The notes under the pieces: generated by a model | Told to the model about the DNA's origin: nothing | Seen by the model: only the letters and a program-made list of their open reading frames with translations | Databases searched by the model: none | NCBI GenBank assembly: GCA_004293445.1 | Contig: RDYP01000014.1 | Location: 1 to 56,228 of the forward strand | DNA from: Verrucomicrobiota bacterium | Lineage (GTDB): Bacteria; Verrucomicrobiota; Verrucomicrobiia; Verrucomicrobiales; Akkermansiaceae | DNA: 56,228 nucleotides | Direction: 5' to 3' | Translations under genes and position numbers: made by a program | Shown: piece after piece, positions 16,257 through 24,464 of the stretch | Position numbering within the stretch: position 1 is the first letter of the stretch | Layout of the letters: every line of letters starts with the position of its first letter

Positions 16257-17262
16257 GCCGCGCGAGATTCGGATTCCACCTCTCGGTCGCGGGTGGCATG
16301 GATGGTTCGTGCAGCAATTGGAGAGTCCGTGGTTTCACCACGCTTCGAAGCGGAGGCGCTATCTCGCGGGTGTTTCCGGGGGTGCGGATTCGGTAGCCTT
16401 GTTGCATTTGTTGCATCGGCACGGTTTCCGCGATGTGGTGGTTTGTCATTTGAACCACGGTTTGCGGGGACGTGCGGGGGCGGGTGATGCACGCTTCGTG
16501 GTGGCTTTGGCGGGAAGCTTGGGCTTTCGCTGCGAAGTAGGGCAGGTGGATGTGGCGGCGATGATGGCGCTGAGGGGGCTGTCGATGGAGACGGCGGCGC
16601 GGGAGGCGCGGCATGGTTTTTTCGCGAGATGCGCGCGGAAGCATCGATGCCGGCGCTTGTTGCTGGCCCATCATGGGGATGATCAGGCCGAGACGATTTT
16701 GTGGAATTTGCTGCGTGGCAGCCGGGGCTTGGTGGGGATGAGGGAGAGTGGATTTTTGGAGATGGATGGGCTGAGGATGGAATGTGTGCGTCCGCTTTTG
16801 GATTTGCGGCGTGCGGAGCTGCGAGCCTGGCTGTCGGCCGAGGGTCTGCGGTGGCGTGAGGATGCCAGCAATGCGGAGCCGGTGGCGGTGCGGAATCGGA
16901 TTCGCCATGAGGTCTTACCGCTGCTGGCGGAGATTGCGCGGCGCGATGTGAGTGCGTTGTTGGTGCGCGCGGGAAAGTCGGCGAACGAGCTGCGGGAGAT
17001 CGAGCGCTGGGCGGTGGCTGAAGCCGGAGTGTGCGATCCGCAGGGCCGATTGCATGTGCCGAAATTGCGAAGTTTGCCGCCTGAGCTTCAGGCGTCCTGC
17101 ATTCATGCGTTTCTGACTTCGGCCGGTATCGGGGGGCTGTCGTGGGACCTGGTGGGGCGTTGTCGAGCCCTCATCGATTCTGCGAATGCGGTGGCGGCGG
17201 TGAATTTGCCGGGTGGCCGGGTGTTGCGACGACGGGCTGGCCGTTTGGTGATTGCGCCTTGA
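16228..17262 (+). CDS. tilS: tRNA(Ile)-lysidine synthase
   Basis: TilS converts the wobble cytidine of the CAU-anticodon tRNA-Ile to lysidine using ATP and lysine, which makes it read AUA; it is essential. The 344-residue product has the PP-loop 'GVSGGADSVALLHLL' (SGGADS at 50-55), 'VCHLNHGLRG', 'ETAAREARHGFF', 'LLLAHHGDDQAETILWNLLRGS' and 'NRIRHEVLPLL', in the family order. A C-terminal substrate-binding region is present but short. The ATG at 16228 is preferred over the in-frame ATG at 16198. Its start overlaps that of the divergent SNF2 gene, so the two promoters lie within each other's coding sequence. Confidence 0.93.
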   Translation: MIEGAWAEGKPREIRIPPLGRGWHGWFVQQLESPWFHHASKRRRYLAGVSGGADSVALLHLLHRHGFRDVVVCHLNHGLRGRAGAGDARFVVALAGSLGFRCEVGQVDVAAMMALRGLSMETAAREARHGFFARCARKHRCRRLLLAHHGDDQAETILWNLLRGSRGLVGMRESGFLEMDGLRMECVRPLLDLRRAELRAWLSAEGLRWREDASNAEPVAVRNRIRHEVLPLLAEIARRDVSALLVRAGKSANELREIERWAVAEAGVCDPQGRLHVPKLRSLPPELQASCIHAFLTSAGIGGLSWDLVGRCRALIDSANAVAAVNLPGGRVLRRRAGRLVIAP

Positions 17263-17287
17263 GATCGCGTTCGGCAGGGGCATCTAC

Positions 17288-17322
17288 AAAAAAAGCGCGC
17301 CTCCTGGTGGGGAAGCGCGCTT
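17288..17322 (-). terminator. Rho-independent terminator of the transketolase gene
   Basis: The stem AAGCGCGC (17293-17300) pairs with GCGCGCTT (17315-17322) across a 14-nt loop, followed on the minus strand by a run of seven T. It lies between the convergent tilS and tkt genes. Confidence 0.88.
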
Positions 17323-17341
17323 GGGAGAATGGGGAGTTTTC

Positions 17342-19324
17342 TCAGATCGCCTTGGCGGCCGCGACGACGTGGTCCTTGGTCATGCCAAGTTCTTTCATCA
17401 CGGTGTTGCCTGGGGCGCTGATGCCGAAGCGATCGATGCCCAGGACTTTGCCGCCGAGACCGACGTATTTCCACCAGAGGCCGGAGACGCCGGCTTCGAT
17501 GGCGAGGCGCTTGGTGCAGGAGGCGGGCAGGACGCTCTCCTGGTAGGCGGGGTCTTGGCGGTCGAAGCGCTCGAAGCAAGGAACCGAGACCACGCGCACG
17601 CCATCGCCGAGTTCCGCAGCGGCTGCAAGGCAGTGCTGCAGCTCGGAACCGCAGGACATCAGGATGTGGGTCAGCTCACCGCTCTCTTTTTTCGCGATGT
17701 AGGCACCTCGCAGCACGCCATCGCGGCGGGCCTCGACGGAGAGTTCGTTCATGAGGGGAACGGCTTGGCGGGTCAGGCTGAGCAGAGTCGGTCCATCGCT
17801 GCGGAGCATGGCGGCCACGTAAGCACCGGCGGTTTCCTCTGCATCGGCCGGACGAATGACGTCGAGGTTCGGGATCACACGAAGGCCGCTGACGGTTTCC
17901 ACTGGCTGGTGGGTCGGGCCGTCTTCGCCGACGCCGACCGAGTCGTGGGTGAAGATGTAGGTGACGGGGAGCTTCGACAAGGCGGCGAGGCGGATCGAAG
18001 CGCGCACGTAGTCGGCGAAGACCAGGAAGGTGGCGCCCGATGCACGGAAGAGTCCGTCGTAGGCGATGCCGTTGCAGATCGCACCCATCGCGTGTTCGCG
18101 GATGCCGAACCAGAGGTTGCGGCCGAGGGGGGTATCCGCGGAGTAGTCGCCGCCGTCCTTGATGTAGTTTTTGGTCGATCCGTAGAGGTCGGCCGAACCG
18201 GTGATGAACTGGGGAACGGACTTGGCGACGTGCTGGATTACGACACCGCCCGCACCGCGGGTTGCGTCTTTGTAGTCGGCGGCGAAGGCTGGGATTTTCG
18301 CGGAGAGGTCGCTGGGCACGGCACCTGCAACACATGCGGTGAGTTCCGCGGCGAGTTCGGGGTTGGCGGCGGACCAGGCGTCGTAGGTTGCCTGCCAGGC
18401 GGCGAAGGTCTTTGCGGACTCTTCTTTGACGGCTGCGAAGTGGGCGCGGACTTCGTCCGAAACGAAGAAATGCTGGTCGGCGGGAAGGCCAAGGCCGGCG
18501 CGGGCTTCATCGATGAACTTTGCTCCGCCTTCGCCGTGGGCAGCGGCGGTGCCGGCCACTTGTGGGATGCCTTTGCCGATCAGGGTTTTTGCGATGATGA
18601 CCTTGGGGCGGCCATTGTTTTCGGCCTTGGCTTTGGCGATGGCGGCGGCGATGGCGGCGAAATCGTGGCCGTCGATGGTCACGGCGTCCCATTGCTGGGA
18701 TCGGAAATAGGCTTCCGCGTCCTCGGTCTGGCTGCGATCGGCCATGGCGTCGAGGGTGACGTCGTTCGAGTCGTAGATCAGCACCAGGTTGTCGAGCCCA
18801 GCATGACCGGCGAAAGCGATGGCTTCCTTGGCGACGCCTTCCTGGAGGCAACCGTCGCCGTGGAGGGCGAAGACGTGCTGATCGAAGATGACGTGCTCGG
18901 CGGTGTTGAACTTCGCCGCGGCGCGTTTGGCGGAAATAGCGAATCCGACCGCGTTGCCGATGCCTTGGCCGAGCGGGCCGGTGGTGGCTTCGACGCCGAC
19001 GGTTTCAAAGGACTCCGGGTGGCCCGGGGTGTGCGATCCGAGTTGGCGGAAATTTTTCAGCTCCGCGATTGGCAGATCGTAGCCGGCGAGGTGCAGCCAC
19101 GTGTAGAGGAACATCGAACCGTGCCCCGCGGAGAGAATGAAGCGGTCGCGGTTGAGCCATTTGGGAGCGTCGGGAAACTGGCGGAGTGCGCCGCTGTAAA
19201 GGACGGCACCGATGTCGGCGCAGCCGAGCGGCAAGCCGAGGTGGCCGGAATTGCAGGCGTGGACGGCGTCCATGGCGAGGCCACGGGCCTGGGTCGCGGC
19301 TTGGGAGAGGAGGTCGGTATTCAT
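17342..19324 (-). CDS. tkt: Transketolase
   Basis: This 660-residue thiamine-diphosphate enzyme transfers two-carbon ketol units in the pentose phosphate pathway. The N-terminal PP domain has '[17 protein letters not shown]', '[18 protein letters not shown]', '[12 protein letters not shown]' and the ThDP/Mg motif '[14 protein letters not shown]' with 'YDSNDVTLD'. The PYR domain has '[11 protein letters not shown]', '[16 protein letters not shown]', '[17 protein letters not shown]' and '[17 protein letters not shown]'. The C-terminal domain is complete, and the length matches the family. It is monocistronic with its own terminator. Confidence 0.97.
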   Translation of the reverse strand: MNTDLLSQAATQARGLAMDAVHACNSGHLGLPLGCADIGAVLYSGALRQFPDAPKWLNRDRFILSAGHGSMFLYTWLHLAGYDLPIAELKNFRQLGSHTPGHPESFETVGVEATTGPLGQGIGNAVGFAISAKRAAAKFNTAEHVIFDQHVFALHGDGCLQEGVAKEAIAFAGHAGLDNLVLIYDSNDVTLDAMADRSQTEDAEAYFRSQQWDAVTIDGHDFAAIAAAIAKAKAENNGRPKVIIAKTLIGKGIPQVAGTAAAHGEGGAKFIDEARAGLGLPADQHFFVSDEVRAHFAAVKEESAKTFAAWQATYDAWSAANPELAAELTACVAGAVPSDLSAKIPAFAADYKDATRGAGGVVIQHVAKSVPQFITGSADLYGSTKNYIKDGGDYSADTPLGRNLWFGIREHAMGAICNGIAYDGLFRASGATFLVFADYVRASIRLAALSKLPVTYIFTHDSVGVGEDGPTHQPVETVSGLRVIPNLDVIRPADAEETAGAYVAAMLRSDGPTLLSLTRQAVPLMNELSVEARRDGVLRGAYIAKKESGELTHILMSCGSELQHCLAAAAELGDGVRVVSVPCFERFDRQDPAYQESVLPASCTKRLAIEAGVSGLWWKYVGLGGKVLGIDRFGISAPGNTVMKELGMTKDHVVAAAKAI

Positions 19325-19519
19325 GAGAGTCGTTCGGAATGAGTGAACAGGGCGCGGAGGGTAGGAGCTCGGATCTTGCTGGCAAGCCGCAAGCGGGGCA
19401 GCTTCGTGGCGATCGTTTCATTGGGAAAATGCGCGCGATGCATTTTCATGAGAATTTTGTCTTGCGTCAGCATGCAAGCGGACTAATTTCCCGCCCGCCG
19501 CACGCGGCAAGGTTAGCAA

Positions 19520-19594
19520 GACCCGTTCGTCTAACGGTTAGGACTCCAGATTTTCATTCTGGCAATAGGGGTTCGATTCCCCTACGGGTTGCCA
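19520..19594 (+). tRNA. tRNA-Glu (anticodon TTC)
   Basis: This is a 75-nt cloverleaf. The acceptor stem GACCCGT pairs with ACGGGTT (a G-U at the first pair). The D-arm contains CTAACGGTTAG. The anticodon stem CCAGA/TCTGG encloses the loop TTTTCAT with anticodon TTC. The T-arm is AGGGG-TTCGATT-CCCCT. The discriminator is G and the CCA end is encoded (19592-19594). A strong terminator follows at 19608. It is a single-gene transcription unit. Confidence 0.97.
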
Positions 19595-19607
19595 ATTTTT
19601 GTTTTCG

Positions 19608-19636
19608 AAAAGCCACTCTCGCAGAGTGGCTTTTTT
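19608..19636 (+). terminator. Rho-independent terminator of tRNA-Glu
   Basis: AAAAGCCACTC (19608-19618) pairs with GAGTGGCTTTT (19624-19634) across the loop TCGCA, followed by T residues on the plus strand. Confidence 0.92.
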
Positions 19637-19801
19637 GTTGGTCGATGAGCTCTCGAATGCCTCGGGATTTCAAAATTTTCGCAATCGCGGAAGCTCCTCC
19701 CGATGCTGTGCTTTTTTGCGGTGGTTGTTCGGGCCTCCGCGTGGGCTTTACTCCGAGCGACATGCTATTTTCGGATTGGCGATCCCTCGTCACTGGCCAC
19801 G

Positions 19802-19834
19802 AAAAAGGCGGACCTCCGTGAAGAGGTCCGCCTT
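19802..19834 (-). terminator. Rho-independent terminator of the RRM protein gene
   Basis: AAGGCGGACCTC (19805-19816) pairs with GAGGTCCGCCTT (19823-19834); the minus-strand 3' side ends in TTTTT. It lies 35 bp after the RRM gene stop. Confidence 0.92.
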
Positions 19835-19868
19835 GGCTGAAATACCTTATAGAGCTGGAACAGAGGTG

Positions 19869-20288
19869 TTACCAGCGACGGCCACCGCCACCGCCGCCAC
19901 CGCCGCCACCGTAACCACCGCCGCCGCCGCCGCCGTAGCCACCTTTGCCGCCACCGCCGCCGCGACGGTCACCACCGTAGCCGCCGCCGCCACCGCGACG
20001 ATCGCCACCACCGCCGCCGCCACCAAAGGAGGGGCGGTCTTCGCGTGGACGTGCTTCATTGACGGTCAGATTGCGGCCGCCGAAATCCTTGCCATCGAGA
20101 CCGCGGATAGCGGCTTCCATCGCTTCTTTGGAGCCCATCGACACGAAGGCAAAGCCACGTGGGCGGCCAGTTTCGCGGTCCATGACCAAATTCACTTCGC
20201 TCACAGGGCCGAATTGGCCGAAGGCTTCGCGCAGCTCATCTTCGCCGGCGGAGAAGGGGAGATTCCCCACATACATCTTGTTACTCAT
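19869..20288 (-). CDS. RRM RNA-binding protein with Gly/Arg-rich tail
   Basis: This 139-residue protein has one RNA recognition motif at 4-80 with RNP2 'MYVGNL' and RNP1 'RGFAFVSM'. A low-complexity [15 protein letters not shown] tail follows (about 88-139). The layout is like cyanobacterial Rbp and eukaryotic glycine-rich RNA-binding proteins, which bind U/G-rich RNA and often act as RNA chaperones in the cold. The tail could drive self-association or condensate formation. The gene is monocistronic, with a strong terminator. Confidence 0.95.
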   Translation of the reverse strand: MSNKMYVGNLPFSAGEDELREAFGQFGPVSEVNLVMDRETGRPRGFAFVSMGSKEAMEAAIRGLDGKDFGGRNLTVNEARPREDRPSFGGGGGGGDRRGGGGGYGGDRRGGGGGKGGYGGGGGGGYGGGGGGGGGGRRW

Positions 20289-20584
20289 TGCTAATCAGGT
20301 GGCCCGAATTTTCCTACTGTCTCTTCTTCGACTGTTCCCGAGAACCGGGTTTCAAATCACCACTGAATGCAATTCACTTGATGACCCTCCATGCCTTGAA
20401 TTTGCCAGGGCGGCGAGCGCGGCGTGAGAATGAGTCGAGAGACATGGTGAACAAGCACCGATTTTGAAAACTTTTCCTTCGTATTTCCACGCAATCGGGG
20501 CTTCTTGGGAAAAGTGTGACACGGTGGATTGACCGGATGCGCGGCACGGACTATGAAGAGCCGTCCTCCGGGACACGAACCTTC

Positions 20585-21706
20585 ATGAAAAAACGTATTT
20601 CTTTCGAGCGGGTGGATTGGGTGAACACCGTCTTCCTCTTACTCATCTCCCTGCTCGCCGTGTGTGCGGCTCCAATCTACCTCTGGCATCATGGGATGAA
20701 TGGCTTCTTAGGAGGCATGTTCGCCTTCTACTGCATCGCCACCGGGATGAGCATCACCCTTGGCTACCATCGCTTGTTTTCGCACTTGTCCTTCAAGGCG
20801 AAGTGGCCGGTGCGTCTGTTCACATTGGTCTTCGGTGCCTGTGCTTTCGAGAACTCGGCGCTGAATTGGGTTTCCGATCACCGCCGCCATCACAAACACA
20901 CCGATCATGATGACGATCCCTACGATATCTCCCAAGGTTTCCTGTGGGCCCACATCGGATGGATCCTCTTCAAGCGCCTGCCTGAGCCGCCTTTGGATAA
21001 TGTGAACGACCTGCGAAAGGACCCGCTCGTCATGTGGCAGCACCGCTGGGACAAGATGATCGCCTTGTTCGTCGGGCTCATCCTGCCTGCTGTTCTCGGT
21101 TACTTCTTCTCGGGTGGTTGGACTGGCGCGCTTGGCGGCTTCCTGATCGCCGGCGTGCTGCGAGTTTTCGCCGTGCAGCAGTGCACCTTCTTCATCAATT
21201 CGCTCTGCCACACGATCGGTAACCAGCCTTATTCCACCCGTTGCAGTGCTCGTGACAGCTTCGTGATGTCGCTTTTCACCTTCGGCGAAGGTTATCACAA
21301 CTATCACCACGAGTTTCAACACGACTATCGCAATGGCGTGAAGCCTTGGAACTTCGATCCGACCAAGTGGTCGATCTGGTTTTTGTCGAAGATCGGTCTG
21401 GCGAGTGACCTCCGTCGTGTTCCCGACACCAAGGTTCTGCTCGCCGAAATGGCGGAGGCTCGTCGTCGCGCCGATCTGGAGCTGGCTCGCTTGAAAGAGT
21501 CTGGCGAGAATCCGCTGCGGGAGAAAGCGATCGAGGCAATGAGCGCGCTGAGCGAACGTCTGAGCGCCAACTACCATGAGCTCGAAAAGGCAATGGCCGA
21601 CCGTGTGGAGCTTTCACGTCAAGCCCTGCAACGTTGGAGCAAGGAAACCCGTGAGATGCTTCGTGATCTCGGTCAGATCCGTCGGGGTCGCTTGCAACCA
21701 GCCTAA
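20585..21706 (+). CDS. Membrane fatty acyl-CoA/acyl-lipid desaturase with extended C-terminus
   Basis: This 373-residue integral membrane di-iron enzyme introduces a double bond into fatty acyl chains. The three His boxes are clear: 'GYHRLFSH', 'SDHRRHHKHTDHDDDPY' and 'GEGYHNYHHEF'. They are separated by membrane helices ('VFLLLISLLAVCAAPIYLW', 'IALFVGLILPAVLGYFF'). I start it at the ATG at 20585 (MKKRISFERVDW); the earlier in-frame ATG adds a charged, unlikely N-terminus. About 90 extra C-terminal residues form a long charged helix or coiled-coil (ARRRADLELARLKES onwards), longer than in typical delta-9 desaturases. A terminator follows. Confidence 0.94.
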   Translation: MKKRISFERVDWVNTVFLLLISLLAVCAAPIYLWHHGMNGFLGGMFAFYCIATGMSITLGYHRLFSHLSFKAKWPVRLFTLVFGACAFENSALNWVSDHRRHHKHTDHDDDPYDISQGFLWAHIGWILFKRLPEPPLDNVNDLRKDPLVMWQHRWDKMIALFVGLILPAVLGYFFSGGWTGALGGFLIAGVLRVFAVQQCTFFINSLCHTIGNQPYSTRCSARDSFVMSLFTFGEGYHNYHHEFQHDYRNGVKPWNFDPTKWSIWFLSKIGLASDLRRVPDTKVLLAEMAEARRRADLELARLKESGENPLREKAIEAMSALSERLSANYHELEKAMADRVELSRQALQRWSKETREMLRDLGQIRRGRLQPA

Positions 21707-21723
21707 GGATCCGACTTTTTGAT

Positions 21724-21758
21724 GGCCGCCGGGGAGCACATTCCCAGGCGGCCTTTTT
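21724..21758 (+). terminator. Rho-independent terminator of the desaturase gene
   Basis: GGCCGCC (21724-21730) pairs with GGCGGCC (21747-21753), with inner GGGGA/TTCCC pairing, and is followed by TTTTT on the plus strand. Confidence 0.85.
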
Positions 21759-21833
21759 CGTTGGGCTTGGGCAATGTTGGACGAATTTGAATCGTCGGCT
21801 TGCGGGATGGCCGAAATCGGCAGAGGGGAAGGG

Positions 21834-22844
21834 ATGCCAGAATCATTTCATGCATGGGCTGCGTTCGCTACCGGCGCGAGGCTCCAGCCGTTTTCCTATC
21901 AACCCGGCGATCTCGGGCCGGAGCAGGTGCAGATTCGCATCGAATCCTGCGGGATCTGTCACTCCGATCTTTCGATGATCGACAACGAGTGGGGGAATTC
22001 TGTTTTTCCGCTGGTTGCCGGCCATGAGGTGGTGGGCGTGGTCGAAGCAGCGGGTGATTTCGCCAAGGGTGTGAAAGTCGGAGATCGAGTCGGCTTGGGA
22101 TGGTTTGCCGGCTCTTGCATGAGCTGCCAGCCCTGTCTTTCCGGTCGACACAATCTCTGCGGGAGCGCCGAGCAGACCATTGTGGGACGTCACGGTGGCT
22201 TCGCCGATCGCGTCCGCTGCCACTGGAGCTGGGCGATCCGTTTGCCGGATGGTCTGGATCCGCGAAAGGCGGGGCCGCTCTTTTGTGGCGGGATCACAGT
22301 GTTCGCGCCGCTCGTTGATTTTGGAGTCAAGCCAACGGATCGGGTGGGAGTGATCGGTATTGGGGGGCTGGGTCATTTGGCCATTCAATTTCTCAGCAAG
22401 TGGGGTTGTCATGTGACGGCTTTCACTTCGAATGCCGACAAGGCGGACGAGGCCAAGTCGCTCGGTGCTCACGCGGTGGTGGATTCCCGTGATGGGGGTG
22501 CAATGAAATCGTTGGCCGGCACCTTTGACTTTATCCTTTCGACCGTGAACGTCGCCCTCGACTGGACCGCTTATCTGGAGCTCTTGGCTCCTGACGGCAG
22601 ATTGCACTTTGTCGGCGCGGTTTTGGATCCGGTCGCGGTGCCGGCCTTTGCGTTGATCGGCGGCCGCAAGCGGATTAGCGGCTCGCCGCTCGGATCGATC
22701 GCCACGGTGGTCGACATGCTCGATTTTTCGGCCCGCCATGGGATCGCTGCGCGGACTGAGAATGTTCCGATGGGTGACGTGAATGCGGCCCTCGATCACC
22801 TGCGCTCCGGTAAAGCGCGCTATCGAATCGTTCTTGAAAACTGA
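21834..22844 (+). CDS. Zinc-dependent alcohol/cinnamyl-alcohol dehydrogenase family (YahK-like)
   Basis: This 336-residue medium-chain dehydrogenase has catalytic-zinc ligands in 'SCGICHSDLSMI' and 'VAGHEVVGVVEAAG'. The structural-zinc Cys cluster is 'CMSCQPCLSGRHNLC'. The Rossmann motif is 'VGVIGIGGLGHLAIQFLSKWG'. It probably reduces aldehydes with NADPH. The start at 21834 is supported by a preceding AGAGGGGAAG ribosome-binding site. It heads a tight operon: the ADP-ribosylglycohydrolase gene starts 4 bp after its stop, and tspO follows. Confidence 0.93.
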   Translation: MPESFHAWAAFATGARLQPFSYQPGDLGPEQVQIRIESCGICHSDLSMIDNEWGNSVFPLVAGHEVVGVVEAAGDFAKGVKVGDRVGLGWFAGSCMSCQPCLSGRHNLCGSAEQTIVGRHGGFADRVRCHWSWAIRLPDGLDPRKAGPLFCGGITVFAPLVDFGVKPTDRVGVIGIGGLGHLAIQFLSKWGCHVTAFTSNADKADEAKSLGAHAVVDSRDGGAMKSLAGTFDFILSTVNVALDWTAYLELLAPDGRLHFVGAVLDPVAVPAFALIGGRKRISGSPLGSIATVVDMLDFSARHGIAARTENVPMGDVNAALDHLRSGKARYRIVLEN

Positions 22845-22848
22845 ATCC

Positions 22849-23745
22849 ATGACCTCTCGCGATTTTATTCTTCCTTCGTTCTTCGGCGATTCGCTGGCGC
22901 TCGGGCTTCACTGGATTTACGACGCAGCTAGGATCGCTGCCCTGCATCCCGACGGCATTCAAAGCTACGATGATCCTCGTAGTTCTTATCATCCGGGAAA
23001 ATCCGCGGGGGATCTCACCCATCTCGGGGACCAGATGCTGCTCTTGTTAGAGTCGCTCGCGGCGGGTGGGGGATCGATTGTCGGCTGGCCGAGGGACTGG
23101 CGTGCGTGGGCGGAACGGATCCGAGACGATGGCAGTAGCTATCTCGACGGCGCGACGCGTGGGACCTTGGGAAATTTCGCTGTAGGTCGATCCCAGCCGT
23201 CGGCTTCGAGCGATCTGGCCGGCGCGGCAAGGATTGCGCCGTTGTTCGCGGTTCATGACAAGGTCGAGGCATTGGTCGCTTCTGCCCGGGTGCAGACCTC
23301 GCTGACTCACGGGGATTCGCGTGTGATCGATGCCGCCGAATTTTTCGCTCGTACCGCTTTTTCGGTAGGGGTGGGTGCGGGTTTTCGCGAGGCCTTCGAG
23401 GAGGCTTCTTCACAGCGATACGACGCCTTGCCGGCGGATGAATGGTTCGGCTTGGCGCTCCGGGCTGGGGGCGATCTGCCTACTGCGGCGGCGGCTTTGG
23501 GATTGGGTTGCGACATTGAGGGAGCCTTCCCGCTTACGCTCGCGCTGGCGCTTCGGCACGAAGGGAATCCGGTGGCGGCGCTTTCTGCGAATGCGATGCT
23601 GGGTGGTGATTCCGCCGCGCGCGGTCTGTTGCTTGGGCTGCTGCTTGGAGCTCGTCACGGGATCGATGCCTTTCCTGATTCGTGGACGAGTCGTTTGCGG
23701 GGTATCGATAGGATCAATGGCGCGCTGGAGCGTTTGGGATCGTGA
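22849..23745 (+). CDS. ADP-ribosylglycohydrolase family protein, copy 1
   Basis: The 298-residue protein has the ARH-fold landmarks: N-terminal 'FFGDSLALGLHWIYD', central 'LTHGDSRVIDAAEFFARTAF', and C-terminal 'SANAMLGGDSAARGLLLGLLLGARHGIDAFP', the Mg2+-binding GGDxxxxG region. ARH proteins remove ADP-ribose from Arg, Ser or small molecules. Some members act on other substrates, such as dinitrogenase reductase (DraG). It is co-transcribed with an alcohol dehydrogenase and TspO. A related ARH protein is encoded at 50410 in this window, sharing the NAMLGGD..RG signature. Confidence 0.88.
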   Translation: MTSRDFILPSFFGDSLALGLHWIYDAARIAALHPDGIQSYDDPRSSYHPGKSAGDLTHLGDQMLLLLESLAAGGGSIVGWPRDWRAWAERIRDDGSSYLDGATRGTLGNFAVGRSQPSASSDLAGAARIAPLFAVHDKVEALVASARVQTSLTHGDSRVIDAAEFFARTAFSVGVGAGFREAFEEASSQRYDALPADEWFGLALRAGGDLPTAAAALGLGCDIEGAFPLTLALALRHEGNPVAALSANAMLGGDSAARGLLLGLLLGARHGIDAFPDSWTSRLRGIDRINGALERLGS

Positions 23746-24218
23746 TGAACAGCACCCTTCGGTCCTGGGGCTGGCCGTTGGCTATGGCGTTATCCTGCCT
23801 GATTTTAGGCGGCTTTTCCGGCGCTGTCTCGGCTGACGGAGGCAGTGGAGAGTGGTATCGAGGGCTCGTCAAAACTCCCGGCACGCCGCCGTCCTGGCTG
23901 TTCGGTCCGGTGTGGTCGCTGCTTTACCTCCTGATGGGTTGGGCCGCTGGACTGCTGATCGTCAGAAAAGCATGGCGAGCACTCTGCCCATTCGGACTAC
24001 AGTTCGTCCTGAATCTCCTGTGGTCACCGGTCTTTTTTGGACTGCGGGAGCCGGAGATCGCGTTGGGGGTCATCGTGGCGATGCTGCTGTTGATCGTCCG
24101 CACGATGGTTATCGTCCATCGGACTTGCCCCCCAGTCGTCTGTTTGACGTGGCCCTATCTCGGATGGGTTGCTTATGCGACTTGGCTCAATGCCGGGATC
24201 GTCTGGTTGAATCCTTAA
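23745..24218 (+). CDS. tspO: TspO/MBR family tryptophan-rich sensory protein
   Basis: This 157-residue five-helix membrane protein binds tetrapyrroles and, in some bacteria, represses photosynthesis or mediates stress responses. The family motif is 'TPGTPPSWLFGPVWSLLYLLMG' in loop 1/helix 2, followed by 'FVLNLLWSPVFFGL' and a Trp-rich C-terminus ('WVAYATWLNAGIVWLNP'). The ATG at 23745 overlaps the last base of the ARH stop (TGATG), so translation is coupled; a GTG at 23742 is an alternative. It is the last gene of the operon. Confidence 0.93.
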   Translation: MNSTLRSWGWPLAMALSCLILGGFSGAVSADGGSGEWYRGLVKTPGTPPSWLFGPVWSLLYLLMGWAAGLLIVRKAWRALCPFGLQFVLNLLWSPVFFGLREPEIALGVIVAMLLLIVRTMVIVHRTCPPVVCLTWPYLGWVAYATWLNAGIVWLNP

Positions 24219-24244
24219 AATGTTTCCAAGGCAGTACGCGAAAG

Positions 24245-24270
24245 CAGGGACCTGATTTGCCAGGTCCCTG
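24245..24270. terminator. Hairpin between convergent tspO and bS22-like genes
   Basis: CAGGGACCTG (24245-24254) is perfectly complementary to CAGGTCCCTG (24261-24270), with a 6-nt loop. There is no T-run on either side, so it may act as a bidirectional or rho-assisted terminator. A second smaller hairpin (CACGGG/CCCGTG, 24295-24311) sits next to it. Confidence 0.6.
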
Positions 24271-24323
24271 TCGGGAAGAACATTTCACTTCAAGCACGGG
24301 TCACGCCCGTGGCACGCAAGCCC

Positions 24324-24428
24324 TTAGGACTTGTAACGCAGGCGCTTCTTATGGCGGTTCTGCTTCATGCGCTTTTTGCGCTTGTGCTTGTTGATCTTGG
24401 TCTTACGGCGTTTCTTCAGCGAGCCCAT
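24324..24428 (-). CDS. bS22/mS38-like (AURKAIP1/COX24 domain) ribosomal protein, 34 aa
   Basis: This is a very basic 34-residue protein: MGSLKKRRKTKINKHKRKKR is its first part and it ends in RLRYKS. The pattern MGS-x-KKRRK-x-(I/M)-x-KHKRKK is that of the AURKAIP1/COX24 domain found in mitochondrial mS38 and in bacterial bS22, a tiny small-subunit protein near the decoding region. ATG at 24428 and TAA at 24324-24326. It lies 36 bp downstream of hisG in reverse order of transcription. It is usually missed by gene callers because of its length. Confidence 0.85.
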   Translation of the reverse strand: MGSLKKRRKTKINKHKRKKRMKQNRHKKRLRYKS

Positions 24429-24464
24429 GGTGGTGCTTGGTAGTTACGGGTGGATGGGAAAATT

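Noticed and set aside
17252-19342. A 696-codon open frame antisense to transketolase
   Set aside because: Composition is Gly/Asp/Val-rich without motifs; the minus strand is a complete transketolase.
19869-20059. GGC/GGT-rich repeats that resemble a tandem repeat array
   Set aside because: They are the coding sequence of the Gly-rich tail of the RRM protein.
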